Source: Flectonema sp. DT1601 (taxonomy: Eukaryota > Euglenozoa > Diplonemea > Diplonemida > Diplonemidae). From it: a DNA stretch of 64,000 nucleotides. Positions 30,138 through 39,975 of the stretch are shown here, piece after piece. The stretch is from contig OZ025815.1 of NCBI GenBank assembly GCA_964019425.1, forward strand, positions 248,001 through 312,000, in the 5' to 3' direction. Both the position numbers and the translations under genes were made by a program. The notes under the pieces were generated by a model. That model was not told the origin of the DNA, ran no database searches, and saw only the letters and a list, made by a program, of their open reading frames with translations. Each line of letters opens with the position of its first letter. Within the stretch, counting starts at the first letter, position 1.

Positions 30138-32027
30138 CTATCTGACGGTGTCTACATTGAAGCGATCGAACTCTAATTCAAGAGGGAAATTACCTTCTGG
30201 TACTATGACGGGGGGGACATCCTTAAATTCTGGAGTATGAGTACCACACTTTAGGTATTGTTTTATTATGATACCGTTTGTATCTGATTCATTAAATTTA
30301 TGAGCGAGTTCAGTCAGAAAAGGAGACTGAACCCCCGAGTTCGCAGCAGCCCAGAGCGGCGGAATAGCCAGAGAAAGTGTGAAGGAGATGATATCTGTGC
30401 GAGTTCGATGAATGTCGCGAACTTGAGAATACATTTTTGGAGCACCACAAAGTATCGCCCAAGTCACAATTGAAAAGAAGTGTACCGTCAGTAGCCCATT
30501 AGAAGAGTTGAGTTTTTCAATAAACATTGACCAAAATCCAGATGCCAATTTCAGTTTTACAGCCAACCATGCGAGTGTGGCTATCATAGACTGATTACTA
30601 TTCACGTTGAAAACAGCATTACTACACAAATGCATTAGAAGCGGTGCATGACGAGTCTTAGTTCTTACAAGGGCTACACATAGAACACAAATATCATAGT
30701 TTCGCAATGGATTTTTTGACATAGCAATTATTTCACAAAGGCGTTCAACGTATTGTGTTGAATGAATCGGATTGAGAGTATTCTCATTTCGTTTCCTTGA
30801 TGTTTGAGAAAGTCCTCCAAAAGATGACATCAAGTAAATAGCATCTTGTTTTGTTATCGGAGCTGAGAATGGCTTACTCCGTGTTGAGATTTGTTTCATA
30901 AAATCCGCAACAATACCAAACAACATTAAGTCACAACTATACTGATGAAGTAAAATTGCTATTTTTGGCGTCATCGATTTCCACAAAGAACAGCATTTAA
31001 GAACATTTTCAATAACAGGTATGACGTTTGCGCCTTTGAACCTCTCTGGATATTTCTTTTTGAGAACATATTCACTCCTGAGTAGATATAACAAATCGAT
31101 CGGTTCAAACGCATTCCAATCTTCTCTTGGTAGGTTGATTATGAATGATGTTAATGTTGATATTTTTTTATCAAAAAAATTTTTCATTTTCGTATTTCCA
31201 TAAACACTGAACACAGCTGCTGATAGCAGTAGTCCAGATACTGTACGAGGAGTTAGACCATGGACGGCGTTGTGACCGTCAATTATCATAAGTGTTTTAG
31301 ATAGTGTGCTCGGAATAAAATGTAAATTTGCAACATGGGTTGCCGATATGGATAATATATTTCCAGTAACATCATGAGTAAGGCGACTATGGTTGATGGT
31401 TGATATCATTTTGGTTAGTTCCAAATTAACATTATAAAAAATATTTTTATATGAATTAAAAAAAGTTTTATCATTTTGATAAGAAATAGCTTGCCTTGAC
31501 TTACCCATAGAATAAAATGACAACAGACCCTTTAAAACACCGACAATACCACCAAGCCTTTGAGAAGTTGCCGTCGATGCTTTTTCCAGAACTTTATACT
31601 GCAAAGGTATGCTCATTCTTGACTGTAAAATGAATAACAACGTGCTTGCCTGATCCATAGTTAAGCCTGATGTTGCATTATCAAAGTCACACTCTAATTT
31701 ATCTAGAAACATGTCATTCAGATGTTTACTTTTTGATTTTTTCAACATTTGCAACACGTTACTTAACTCTGTTTCAGAACTTATGGTTTCACCTAAGATA
31801 TCGTTTACCGCTTTCATTTCTATATTGCAATTTCTTATAGAGAGTAGTTCAGCAACTGTTTCCACCCCTGCCACTAACCCTTCTCTTCGAAAGTTGTGAA
31901 GAAGTGTTTCAACAGATCCAACAGCAGCAATTGCTAGAAATGGTTTATCATCATTTGTGAATTTTCGAACATCAGCACAGTGATCTTTCAAACTCCGAAG
32001 ACGCCCTCTCGATATAAATTTCGACAT
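30138..32027 (-). CDS. Unrecognised helical-repeat protein, possibly organellar
   Basis: A 629-residue protein that I cannot assign. It is nearly all alpha-helical with many short amphipathic helices (ADVRKFTNDDKPFLAIAA, SVETLLHNFRREGLVAGV, LSNVLQMLKKSKSKHLND), resembling the degenerate helical-repeat proteins that bind organellar RNA in protists, but no diagnostic motif such as RAP is visible. The N-terminus MSKFISRGRLRSLKDH is basic and could target a mitochondrion. A conserved-looking HSTQYVERLCEIIAMS segment occurs late. An acceptor (TTCACAATCAG, AG at 32040-32041) lies 12 nt upstream of the ATG. Confidence 0.75.
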   Translation of the reverse strand: MSKFISRGRLRSLKDHCADVRKFTNDDKPFLAIAAVGSVETLLHNFRREGLVAGVETVAELLSIRNCNIEMKAVNDILGETISSETELSNVLQMLKKSKSKHLNDMFLDKLECDFDNATSGLTMDQASTLLFILQSRMSIPLQYKVLEKASTATSQRLGGIVGVLKGLLSFYSMGKSRQAISYQNDKTFFNSYKNIFYNVNLELTKMISTINHSRLTHDVTGNILSISATHVANLHFIPSTLSKTLMIIDGHNAVHGLTPRTVSGLLLSAAVFSVYGNTKMKNFFDKKISTLTSFIINLPREDWNAFEPIDLLYLLRSEYVLKKKYPERFKGANVIPVIENVLKCCSLWKSMTPKIAILLHQYSCDLMLFGIVADFMKQISTRSKPFSAPITKQDAIYLMSSFGGLSQTSRKRNENTLNPIHSTQYVERLCEIIAMSKNPLRNYDICVLCVALVRTKTRHAPLLMHLCSNAVFNVNSNQSMIATLAWLAVKLKLASGFWSMFIEKLNSSNGLLTVHFFSIVTWAILCGAPKMYSQVRDIHRTRTDIISFTLSLAIPPLWAAANSGVQSPFLTELAHKFNESDTNGIIIKQYLKCGTHTPEFKDVPPVIVPEGNFPLELEFDRFNVDTVR

Positions 32028-32399
32028 TCATGTGGAGTTCTGATTGTGAATTATGAGAAAAGTATTTTGTTAAAACAAATTAAACAACATTCAAATAAAT
32101 ACAACCAAGAACCAAAAACCAGAATTACCCGACTACGTGCTCTCTCACCCGCCATGGGGTGTCACGCATAGTCCAGCAACGGTTTTTTACGTCCTAAAGG
32201 TCGTGTAGAAGAGCAAAGATCCAAGCTGCCACTATAGTAATGACCCGGCTAGGTTAGGGATCAACTTTATTGGATACGCGTGTCGTGGGAGAGGTATAAA
32301 AAAAATAAAAAGGAAACCAACCCTTAATACAAAGGATCGCCAAGTATAGTAAAATAAAACAAAACAACCCTTTCCGACAACACATCATAAAGATGTATT
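32028..32399. other. Intergenic with a family D motif
   Basis: It contains GCAACGGTTTTTTACGTCC followed by TAAAGGTCG (about 32177-32206), related to 47420-47452. No gene is seen. Confidence 0.5.
32177..32206 (+). repeat. Short dispersed motif, family D, copy 1
   Basis: CAACGGTTTTTTACGTCC then TAAAGGTCG; compare AGGCTGGTTTTTTATGTCCC then GAAGGTC at 47420-47452 and the TTTTATAGCTTCGGC motif of family E. The shared core is G-G-T(5-6)-A, then a C/T-rich dinucleotide step, then GAAGG or its equivalent. Confidence 0.4.
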
Positions 32400-32768
32400 T
32401 TATTGCAATCGATTCGCTAAAACGTTAAGAGAGATAACACCATCATGAAATCGAATACCTCCTGATGGATCACTGTAGCTGTCAGTTTGAATGATGAGGT
32501 TGTCTTTTGATAATTCAACAGTCACGTGATCTTGAGTGGTACACATTCCCTGAGGTACTTTTAGATCCTCAAGCATGGTACTAATGTTTAAGAGGTCTTC
32601 TTCTGATAAGATTGTCTTCCCCAGATCTTTACCAGTTTTCTCATCACTTCCCAAAACACAACCACCCTTCGTAAATATAAACTTCTTATGAGATTGATGA
32701 AAGCATCCACTAGACTTGTGAATCACAGTAAGCACTTCATCCTCTTCAAGACAAGTAATCTTCGACAT
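32400..32768 (-). CDS. Small unknown protein
   Basis: A 122-residue protein starting MSKITCLEED (ATG 32766-32768); an upstream extension of 16 residues crosses the acceptor GACATTTCAG and is rejected. It contains HKSSGCFHQSHKKFIFTKGG, VELSKDNLIIQ and a C-terminal GGIRFHDGVISLNVL, suggesting a small mixed alpha/beta domain. I do not recognise the family. Its acceptor lies directly beside the left arm of an inverted-repeat element (32805-33596), so that insertion sits at the 5' edge of the gene. Confidence 0.65.
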   Translation of the reverse strand: MSKITCLEEDEVLTVIHKSSGCFHQSHKKFIFTKGGCVLGSDEKTGKDLGKTILSEEDLLNISTMLEDLKVPQGMCTTQDHVTVELSKDNLIIQTDSYSDPSGGIRFHDGVISLNVLANRLQ

Positions 32769-32804
32769 TGTTTTTGTTTTGGTTTGTGTTGTTACTGAAA
32801 TGTC

Positions 32805-33596
32805 GGATCTCAACAAAAAAGTTTCCGAAATGGACAGGAGGAAAAAAGGGAGAAAAACCCGGCACCTTCAGTAGAAAACCAACAAGTTGCAGGTGAACAC
32901 CAGGCATGTGATGGGACGAGTGGTGAGGATATCTCAGAAACTGCGTACGAAAGTTGGAAATTACTTCGAACCGAAGCAGGCACAAAAAGATCTGCCGGCC
33001 TTTTGAGAGGTGGCACTCAATATCAAAACGCCTTTAAACGTTCACGAGACCTCGTGTATGGGAAGCAGGACGAGGTTAACGCCCCTGTAGCCCCACCTGT
33101 CAGATCTGCAGTCAGTTAATCCTAACATGGTCTTCCACACTGAGGGGCGTAATCACGGTGCATTCTCACGACAACCCGCAACCCCTTCTTTCAGCATCGG
33201 AGTTGCCGAGGATCAAGAGGACAGGAAGTACCACCACTCCCACATACATTATCACTTCGGAGTTCATCTCAGATAAACAGAAAGACTTTGAGAGTGATTC
33301 CCCAGATAGTGTCATAACACATCATGGGATATGCACCAACCAAGTGGTTGGCAATGTGAATGCTTAACAACAGGAAAGGCTTAGAGAGATAGCGTGACTC
33401 TTTCTGATCAGAAGGACTGCCCCGATTCCAAACATACTTCTCGGCATGTATGTATAAGCGGAATGTATGTAACGAAACATGCTAAGGAATTATAAGAGCA
33501 TTCTACTCACAGTAGGGGGCAGTAGAGTCAGAACCCAGCAAGTTAAACAAACAAAAGAAATTGTTGTCCATTTCGGAAACTTTTGTGTTGAGATCC
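32805..33596. mobile_element. Inverted-repeat element, about 0.8 kb, non-autonomous DNA-transposon-like
   Basis: The arms are 32 bp (32805-32836 and 33565-33596) and match at 31 of 32 positions when one is reverse-complemented (GGATCTCAACA at the outer end, CCGAAATGGACA at the inner end). The interior is less AT-rich than its surroundings and free of homopolymer runs. It holds short plus-strand open frames: one of about 105 codons without ATG ending at 33119 (contains SGEDISETAYESWKLLRTEA), and one from ATG 33127 (MVFHTEGRNHGAFSRQ). Neither resembles a transposase I know. No clear target-site duplication is visible. It is best seen as a MITE-like element or a remnant of a longer transposon. 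Confidence 0.65.
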
Positions 33597-33766
33597 TTTT
33601 TTTTTAAGTAGGAATTATAGATTTCTTCTTTTCTTATAAAACACATTCAAGTAAGTGAGAATAAAACTAAACTCACCGAAACTAAGCTGAACCGAACAAA
33701 GACAGAAGTCTTCGCTTGTCAGAGAGTGTAAGTAAACATTAAAGGTAAAGTGATAAGACAAATACT

Positions 33767-35170
33767 TTAACTAACACATGTTGTCTTACCACCAGCTAGT
33801 GGCTGCAGGATACTTGCTGCAGAACAAAGTCTTCTAATTAATTGATTGCTGTAATTCTCACCTGCTGTGTTTGAATTGCTTCCTTTTTGTTTTGCATTGC
33901 GAGTCTTGTCGAGGAGGAAAGAGAAGTCGCGTTTTGCATGAGAAGTTCGAGCTCGATTTGATTGAATTGCTGTTCGGATAGCATCGATCCCATCAGTTTG
34001 AATAGGAGATGTTTGAGAAGAAGGTCTCTGCTGAAGATTAGTATTAGACAAAGCAAGAAGATTACCATGTTGAACACATCGTACAGCTGCTTGAAGACTT
34101 TTAGAAAGCCCTTCTCTCTTTTCGTGGTATCTCTGTACCTTTGGCTGTCCTGAATCCCAAGTCCTCATTGAAGTCGATTGTATTGTAAGCAATTCTAGTA
34201 CAGTCTCCATATCAATTACTTCTCTTCTTTGATAAGGATAAACATGACCTCTGTTTGATGCTGCTGCAGCTCTTTCTTCTTTTTGATGTTTCCTTTGCTT
34301 TTCCATTTCTGAGATTCGCTTTCTGTGAAGATAAATAGCTGGTAGCTTGTTGGACATTTGTATAGCAGGAAGTTCTCCACCAATACATCCGATTCTCTTT
34401 GTTGTCCTCTCAAGACGTTTTAATTTTATAGCGAGAAGTTCATGAGACGTCATTGGTCGTTGTTCAGATGTTTTCTTTGCTCCGCTTGCGATAACGGCAG
34501 TCTTTTCCGGAAGGGGTGTTGTATGGGGTAGTTTTTTTATCGTTTCCCTATCACAAAAACTCATATCAGAAACAGTCTCTGGTGGTGTCCACTTATTATA
34601 ATCAGACAAAGAATAGTAAACGGAATGTGTTTTTCTTTCTCGTGATTTTCGTTGGGATTTGCTGTCGCCGGTTTTTGGTTGGACTCGTTCACGTGAGAGT
34701 CCGTTTTGATTGTCTACAGTTGCGAACATATTAGCGAATTCCTCGTATGTAATAGCACCACTCTTATCAGTGTCAACTTCTTCAATGAGTTTATCTATGT
34801 CGAGTCTGAGATCAAAGTTTTTAACCATCCTTCGAAGTAGACCTGCTGATACCTCTCCGTCAGCACCTCCTCCTCCCATTGCTACGAAGGCTTGGATTGT
34901 GTCAGAATCGGGTGGTGGAGGAATGCTAAACCTCGCCTTCTCTTGTTCAATAACTTTAATAAAATCATCAAATTCTAAAGTTCCATTATAAAGCAGGTGA
35001 CTCATTTCTTCATCAGTAGGACATTGACCTAACGCTTGTAACACATTTCGTAACTTCCACAAATTATCGATCTTCCCAAAACCGTTTTCAACAACAAACG
35101 TGTTGAACGCTTCTGAACATCTGTCAAATTCTTCCGAAGTTAATTTCTCACCCCGAACCTCACGTGACAT
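33767..35170 (-). CDS. EF-hand protein with calmodulin-like head and long basic tail
   Basis: A 467-residue protein. Residues about 10-150 follow the calmodulin/centrin layout: FDRCSEAFNTF, LRNVLQALGQCPTDEEMSHL, LEFDDFIKVIEQEK, and one canonical calcium loop D133-TDKSGAITYE-E144 followed by EFANMF. The other loops have lost calcium ligands. The rest is basic and low-complexity with a predicted helix RISEMEKQRKHQKEERAAA. This suggests a calcium-responsive cytoskeletal or flagellar adaptor. Near the end the codons GCT GGT G are followed by GTAAGA, so the last seven residues might be intron read-through and a further exon could exist. An acceptor (CTTCTTCCGAATACAG) lies 14 nt upstream of the ATG. 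Confidence 0.8.
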   Translation of the reverse strand: MSREVRGEKLTSEEFDRCSEAFNTFVVENGFGKIDNLWKLRNVLQALGQCPTDEEMSHLLYNGTLEFDDFIKVIEQEKARFSIPPPPDSDTIQAFVAMGGGGADGEVSAGLLRRMVKNFDLRLDIDKLIEEVDTDKSGAITYEEFANMFATVDNQNGLSRERVQPKTGDSKSQRKSRERKTHSVYYSLSDYNKWTPPETVSDMSFCDRETIKKLPHTTPLPEKTAVIASGAKKTSEQRPMTSHELLAIKLKRLERTTKRIGCIGGELPAIQMSNKLPAIYLHRKRISEMEKQRKHQKEERAAAASNRGHVYPYQRREVIDMETVLELLTIQSTSMRTWDSGQPKVQRYHEKREGLSKSLQAAVRCVQHGNLLALSNTNLQQRPSSQTSPIQTDGIDAIRTAIQSNRARTSHAKRDFSFLLDKTRNAKQKGSNSNTAGENYSNQLIRRLCSAASILQPLAGGKTTCVS

Positions 35171-35567
35171 TTTTAAGTTGCATTCTGTATTCGGAAGAAG
35201 TCAGTAACTCCTAGATAATGATTGTTTACGATGTAATATTAATCACTTCTACCAATACCAACACATCATTGCATTGCCTGTACTTAACAAGAAGAGAGCT
35301 GAAAAACCATATTCAATCTGAAAGGGTAGCTACTCAAGTCAAAACCACACTTCTCGTAGGACAAAACGGATACTGCGGGTTATTATTTTCTTATTCTCCT
35401 TTTTTATAAAGTGAACAGTTCACTGAGGTATTTGTGAAGTGTTAAAGGACACACGGGGATGTTTAACCAAATGGGTAAACGGGACGGGATAAAATATAAA
35501 ATAATTCTAGTGCAAAGTAAGTCTATTGAGCGAGATAAGCACTGGAGACAGAGCTTCTATGTTGTAG
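35171..35567. other. Intergenic, no feature seen
   Basis: 397 nt without homopolymer tracts over about 8. It carries the EF-hand gene leader. No repeat or gene was recognised. Confidence 0.5.
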
Positions 35568-37976
35568 CTAATCGTCTGTCGGAGTCTTCTCTTCTGTTTG
35601 CTCTTTCTCTTGGCTTTCGGTTTCTTTTTCGTTTTCCGATTGGTCCCCTTCGGCGGAGGGTTTTTCTTCTTCAGCTGACTCAGCACCTTCCTTCTCCTCT
35701 GCGACTTTAGTCTCTTCCTCAGCAGCCAGACTCTCTTCCTCCATCTTAGCAACTCTTTCGGCCTCCGCAGCTTCAGCAGCAAGACGCTCTTCCTCGGCTT
35801 GCTTCTCGGCGGCAAGTTTCTCTTCTTCGGCCTGCTTCTCAGCTTCAGCAGCCAGTCGCTCTTCTTCAGCCTTCTTCTCGGCAACGAGTTTTTCGGCTTC
35901 AGCTGCTTCCTTTGCAAGACGCTCTTCCTCAGCCTTCTCAGCAGCAAGTCGTTCGGCTTCCGCAGCTTCAGCAGCAAGACGCTCCTCCTCAGCCTTCTTC
36001 TCGGCGACAAGTCTCTCTTCCTCGGCTTGCTTCTCAGCTTCCGCAGCCAGTCTCTCCTCCTCAGCCTTCTTCTCAGCGGCGAGTTTTTCGGCTTCAGCTG
36101 CTTCCTTTGCAAGACGGTCTTCTTCGGCCTTCTCAGCAGCAAGACGCTCTTCCTCAGCCTTCTCAGCAGCACGTCGTTCGGCTTCCGCAGCTTCAGCAGC
36201 AAGACGCTCCTCCTCAGCCTTCTTCTCGGCGGCAAGTCTCTCTTCTTCGGCTTGTTTCTCAGCAGCTAGTCGCTCTTCTTCAGCCTTCTTCTCAGCAGCG
36301 AGTTTTTCGGCTTCAGCTTCAGCAGCAAGTTTCTCCTCTTCAGCCTTCCTCTCAGCGGCGAGTTTTTCAGCTTCAGCTGCTTCCTTCGCAAGACGCTCTT
36401 CTTCGGCCTTCTCAGCAGCAAGTCGTTCGGCTTCCTCGGCTTCAGCAGCAAGACGCTCCTCCTCAGCCTTCTTCTCGGCGGCAAGTCTCTCTTCTTCGGC
36501 CTGCTTCTCAGCTTCAGCAGCCAGTCGCTCTTCTTCAGCCTTCTTTTCAGCGGCGAGTTTTTCGGCTTCAGCTTCAGCAGCCAGACGCTCCTCCTCAGCC
36601 TTCTCAGCAGCAAGTCGTTCGGCCTCTGCAGCAAGACGCTCCTCCTCAGCCTTCTTCTCGGCGGCAAGTCTCTCTTCCTCGGCTTGCTTCTCAGCTTCAG
36701 CAGCCAGTCGCTCTTCTTCAACCTTCCTCTCAGCGGCGAGTTTTTCGGCTTCCGCAGCTTCAGCAGCGAGACTCTCTTCCTCAGCCTTGAGTCTCTCTAA
36801 TTCGGCAGCACAACGTTCCTCCTCCACCTGAGCCTGTCTAGCAAGAATAACGTCTTCAGCCCTCTCAGCAGCTTCTGCAGCAAGGTGTTTTTCCTCGTCT
36901 GTTTCAGGGACTTTTTCCTCCTGTTGGTGACTCTGATTTGCAGTGTGGAGAAGGGCAGCGAGCTCGTCTTCATTTTGTTCATCGTTAAAAAGAACTCCGT
37001 CAGATTCCAAATGAGATGGTGATTGTAACCCAGCGATTGGATCTACATGTGACCGAGCAGGGGAGGCACTAGAAGATGCCTCACGTCTAGTAGGAGCAGA
37101 CTTGTTAATTAAATGATGTGTAAAGAATGTTGCAACAGTACTCAGAAATACTTCCGGTCTATCACTGTTATGACCTCCATCAAATTCCATTAACGAACAC
37201 TCTCCTTGATAACGTTCAGAAATAGTTTTCGCGTGACTTATTGGAACTAGTTGATCGTCTTTTGCGTGTCCGAGTAACATCGGGACAGGACACTGCGATG
37301 CGTACTTTGTGGTATCCAAGTCATTTATGTCAAAATGTGCCTTTTTTGTGATTGAAGCACGCATCGTGTTTATTGCAATTCTCAACATCCATCGTGGAAT
37401 CCAAGGTTTGTATGACATAACTAAGTCTTGCATAAGTTCTTGCAGTGATGAGAAAGGAGAATCACACACGATACTGCTTATTGAATGGTCTTTCGACGAA
37501 TACATTATACTTGTTACGGCTCCCATTGATCTTCCCCAAAGACCTATTCTGGAGACGTTTCCTTTTTCATTTAAGTAGTCGATGACGCTGACCAGGTCCT
37601 GTTTTTCAAAATATCCAAGACTAACATACTCACCCTCACTAAGTCCGGATCCACTAAAATCAAAAGTAAATAATGAGATACCATGAGGGAGTAAAACAGT
37701 GACACATTCTGTTGCGTCTTGTCGAGATCCACAGTTACCATGTAGGTACACCACACATGGCATTTTCGCCGATGGTCTTTGTGCTTGTGTAGGCTCGAAA
37801 TGAGAACATTGCAAAGCCATTCCCCTGGGGTTTAAAATTGTTAAATCAGTCCTTTCATAGATACCAACTCCGATTCGAAACAACTGATGCCCAAGGTTCG
37901 TTATATCGTAATCGCATCTCTGAGGTCTAATTATCAATCCACACATATCCTCCCAGTAACCTTTTAGTTTATTCAT
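35568..37976 (-). CDS. Alpha/beta-hydrolase with long Glu/Ala/Lys coiled-coil tail
   Basis: An 802-residue protein starting MNKLKGYWEDM (ATG 37974-37976); the 39-residue upstream extension crosses the acceptor AAAAATCAG and is rejected. The hydrolase domain (about 20-300) shows VVYLHGNCGSRQDA (oxyanion hole), nucleophile GRSMG (Ser about 151), acid HAKDDQLVP (Asp about 239) and His in GGHNSDRP (about 268), as in ABHD17-like or S9-related serine hydrolases. Residues about 385-760 are repeats of EKKAEEERLAAEA and relatives, likely a single long helix. The DNA of this part is highly repetitive. Possible roles are deacylation of membrane proteins or lipid hydrolysis; the tail may tether the enzyme. 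Confidence 0.85.
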   Translation of the reverse strand: MNKLKGYWEDMCGLIIRPQRCDYDITNLGHQLFRIGVGIYERTDLTILNPRGMALQCSHFEPTQAQRPSAKMPCVVYLHGNCGSRQDATECVTVLLPHGISLFTFDFSGSGLSEGEYVSLGYFEKQDLVSVIDYLNEKGNVSRIGLWGRSMGAVTSIMYSSKDHSISSIVCDSPFSSLQELMQDLVMSYKPWIPRWMLRIAINTMRASITKKAHFDINDLDTTKYASQCPVPMLLGHAKDDQLVPISHAKTISERYQGECSLMEFDGGHNSDRPEVFLSTVATFFTHHLINKSAPTRREASSSASPARSHVDPIAGLQSPSHLESDGVLFNDEQNEDELAALLHTANQSHQQEEKVPETDEEKHLAAEAAERAEDVILARQAQVEEERCAAELERLKAEEESLAAEAAEAEKLAAERKVEEERLAAEAEKQAEEERLAAEKKAEEERLAAEAERLAAEKAEEERLAAEAEAEKLAAEKKAEEERLAAEAEKQAEEERLAAEKKAEEERLAAEAEEAERLAAEKAEEERLAKEAAEAEKLAAERKAEEEKLAAEAEAEKLAAEKKAEEERLAAEKQAEEERLAAEKKAEEERLAAEAAEAERRAAEKAEEERLAAEKAEEDRLAKEAAEAEKLAAEKKAEEERLAAEAEKQAEEERLVAEKKAEEERLAAEAAEAERLAAEKAEEERLAKEAAEAEKLVAEKKAEEERLAAEAEKQAEEEKLAAEKQAEEERLAAEAAEAERVAKMEEESLAAEEETKVAEEKEGAESAEEEKPSAEGDQSENEKETESQEKEQTEEKTPTDD
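35740..36830. repeat. Coding repeat array of the hydrolase tail
   Basis: Repeated plus-strand units such as CGCTCTTCTTCAGCCTTCTT and its variants fill this interval in partly tandem blocks of about 39 to 120 bp. All reading frames remain open, giving spurious long frames on both strands. It probably varies in length between strains. Confidence 0.85.
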
Positions 37977-38688
37977 TCTCTTTTTTTTTTTTGCTTTTAG
38001 CTTGTTGTTATTCTTTGGTAGGGAGAGTGGGTTACAAAATCTGATTTTTAAAAAAAATAAATAAATAAATAAAAACTTCGAACACAAAATCAAAAAACAT
38101 TCAAGAGGATGAAAACAATAATGATCACCACACCTGATAAAGACAACCTGTTTTATAAATTAATCTAGAAAATAATTATTGTTTTTTTTTTTTTTTTTTT
38201 TTGTATAAAAAAACAGAAGAAAACTATCGTAACAAAAAAATATCACCTTACTGGTAGGAAAATCTATACTAAGTAGAGGAGGGGATTTAATTACTAAATT
38301 AGGTACCCCACAAATAGAATTTTTGGCATCTGTCAAGGATAGTGTACTTACTCAAAGTCTTTACAAATATCAAAAAAAAGGGGGGGGGTTTTGTTATGGT
38401 TTTTTTTTTTTTTAAAATCCAACAGGGGAGAATTTTAAAAAAAAAAAAAAAAAAAAAAAATTCGTAAATATTACAATCTAAACCAACAACAGCAGAAATT
38501 CATTCCTTTTTTTTTTGCTGTAGCAACCTATGTTTGCTAGTTACTCTGTCTTAGTGTGTAGTCAATGCTACATAAACAGTGATACTGGTCTCTCTCATTG
38601 AAGTCGGGATGGTTTTAAGTGCCAACCTGCCAAACTCAGAAATTAAATCATCTCATACAGCTGTCTGTCAATATGAGCACGACTGCTG
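37977..38688. other. Intergenic, T and A runs
   Basis: It holds the hydrolase leader (acceptor at 38041-38042), T runs near 38180 and 38400, an A run near 38438-38460, and the 3' end of the FOP-like gene. No additional gene is seen. Confidence 0.6.
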
Positions 38689-39820
38689 CTAGAAAGCATC
38701 GCCGTCAGATTCAGACTCTGAGTCCGTATCGTAGTAGTCATCGACATCCTTTTTTATAATCGGATCACTAACACTTTCATCTGTTGAATAAGTGCTGACA
38801 CCATCGCTGTCATTACCCTGACGAACCTGTTATTAGTTTGTATTGTTGTTCTTAATAATACTTCCAGAGATGTTCAATAATGATACATACCGTAGGTCCG
38901 TCTTCATCATCATTTATAACGTCTCCTGGGAAATCATCATCTGAGGTTTGACCAGGTGATAACTGTAGTGGTCGTCTTTCGTCACTTATATTAATAACTT
39001 CATTAATTTGATCGACATCAGAAACTACTGCAGCTGCAGGAGCAATCGATGGCTGCACTTGTTGGATCGGCTGAAGATCAATTTGCTGTCGAACATCAGA
39101 AGCTGCCGGTGGATTGAAATTATCCACATAGCTGGTTTCTGAATCGTCTGCGATACCTGTTTTTTTTGATTTATTTTGTATCAAATAATCTGTCTTGTTT
39201 TCTTTTTAAAAATAAAAACTTTTCATACATTCCATGTCATCTTCTTTATTTATACTACTATATTCAGCACTGGCATCATCACTATGAACTGATGGAGACA
39301 GTGGAGGAGCAGCTGTGTCAACAAGTATTGGGACGAATGGTTCTTCTGGTAGAGGGGGTTGATTATGCTGAGAGTTTGATGATTCTGGTTTGATAGCCGG
39401 AATTGAACCTGAGTCAACCATAGAAATCCAATCAGATATGAGAAGGGAGAGTAAATCTACTTTCTTTCCTTCCGAGAGTTGGTGAAGTCGTTGCATTGCT
39501 GCTGAGGGTAATTCCGGTTCTTTTGGTACGGACACTTCCGAATTATTTTCAAAACCAGCCTCTCCATCCATCACGGATGTCGTATATTTTAAATCATGTT
39601 CTTGTAAGTAATTCCTTACTAGAGAATATTCCATTCTTCCTTTTGGTGTTTCAGATATTTCTTTTTTATTTATTGATACAAGTCCCTTACATCCTTCCTT
39701 TCTAAGAACTTTGAGAACGTATTCTCTCATTTGAGCCTTCATCCTATCAAGTATTCCATCTTGTGAAAGCGCTGCCTTAACGTCGTCTTTTAGGTTGGCT
39801 GTCTCTTGTTCGATGTCCAT
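38689..39820 (-). CDS. FOP/FGFR1OP-like centrosomal (basal-body) protein, three exons
   Basis: Exons are 39229-39820, 38891-39156 and 38689-38826; introns of 72 and 64 nt start GTATGA and GTATGT and end AACAG. Joined they give 331 residues with consistent phases. The start MDIEQETANLKDDVKAALSQ then DGILDRMKAQMREYVLKVL matches the N-terminal dimerisation region of FOP and OFD1. A LisH motif follows (YSLVRNYLQEHDLKYTTSVM). The rest is acidic and disordered (DDYYDTDSESESDGDAF at the end). FOP-family proteins help assemble centrioles and cilia, so the organism is probably flagellated. The single-frame pieces look like two ORFs unless the introns are removed. Confidence 0.85.
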
Positions 39821-39902
39821 TTTATTATTTGTATTCTTTCTTATTGTGGATTATGTAAGACATGTATTAGTCAGCAAATCATAAGGACATCAAATACAGA
39901 TT

Positions 39903-39975
39903 AGTTGTTTTCAGGCCAACAAAAGTAAAAAAAGTTTTCTTCGGACCATACCTTACGCAGCCTTTCATAAGGACA
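39903..39975 (+). repeat. Dispersed hairpin element, family C, copy 3 (diverged)
   Basis: AGTTGTTTTCAGGCCAA, AAAGT, TTCTTCGGACCATACC and TTACGCAGCC align in order with the copy at 42046-42156. Confidence 0.5.

Noticed and set aside
35507-36790. Arg/Leu-rich and Gln/Pro-rich frames on both strands
   Set aside because: Shadow frames of the Glu/Ala repeat tail of the hydrolase.
39206-39820. FOP-like frame taken as a complete 204-codon gene
   Set aside because: The last residues after ATGGAAT are intron read-through; removing a 72-nt intron continues the frame in phase.
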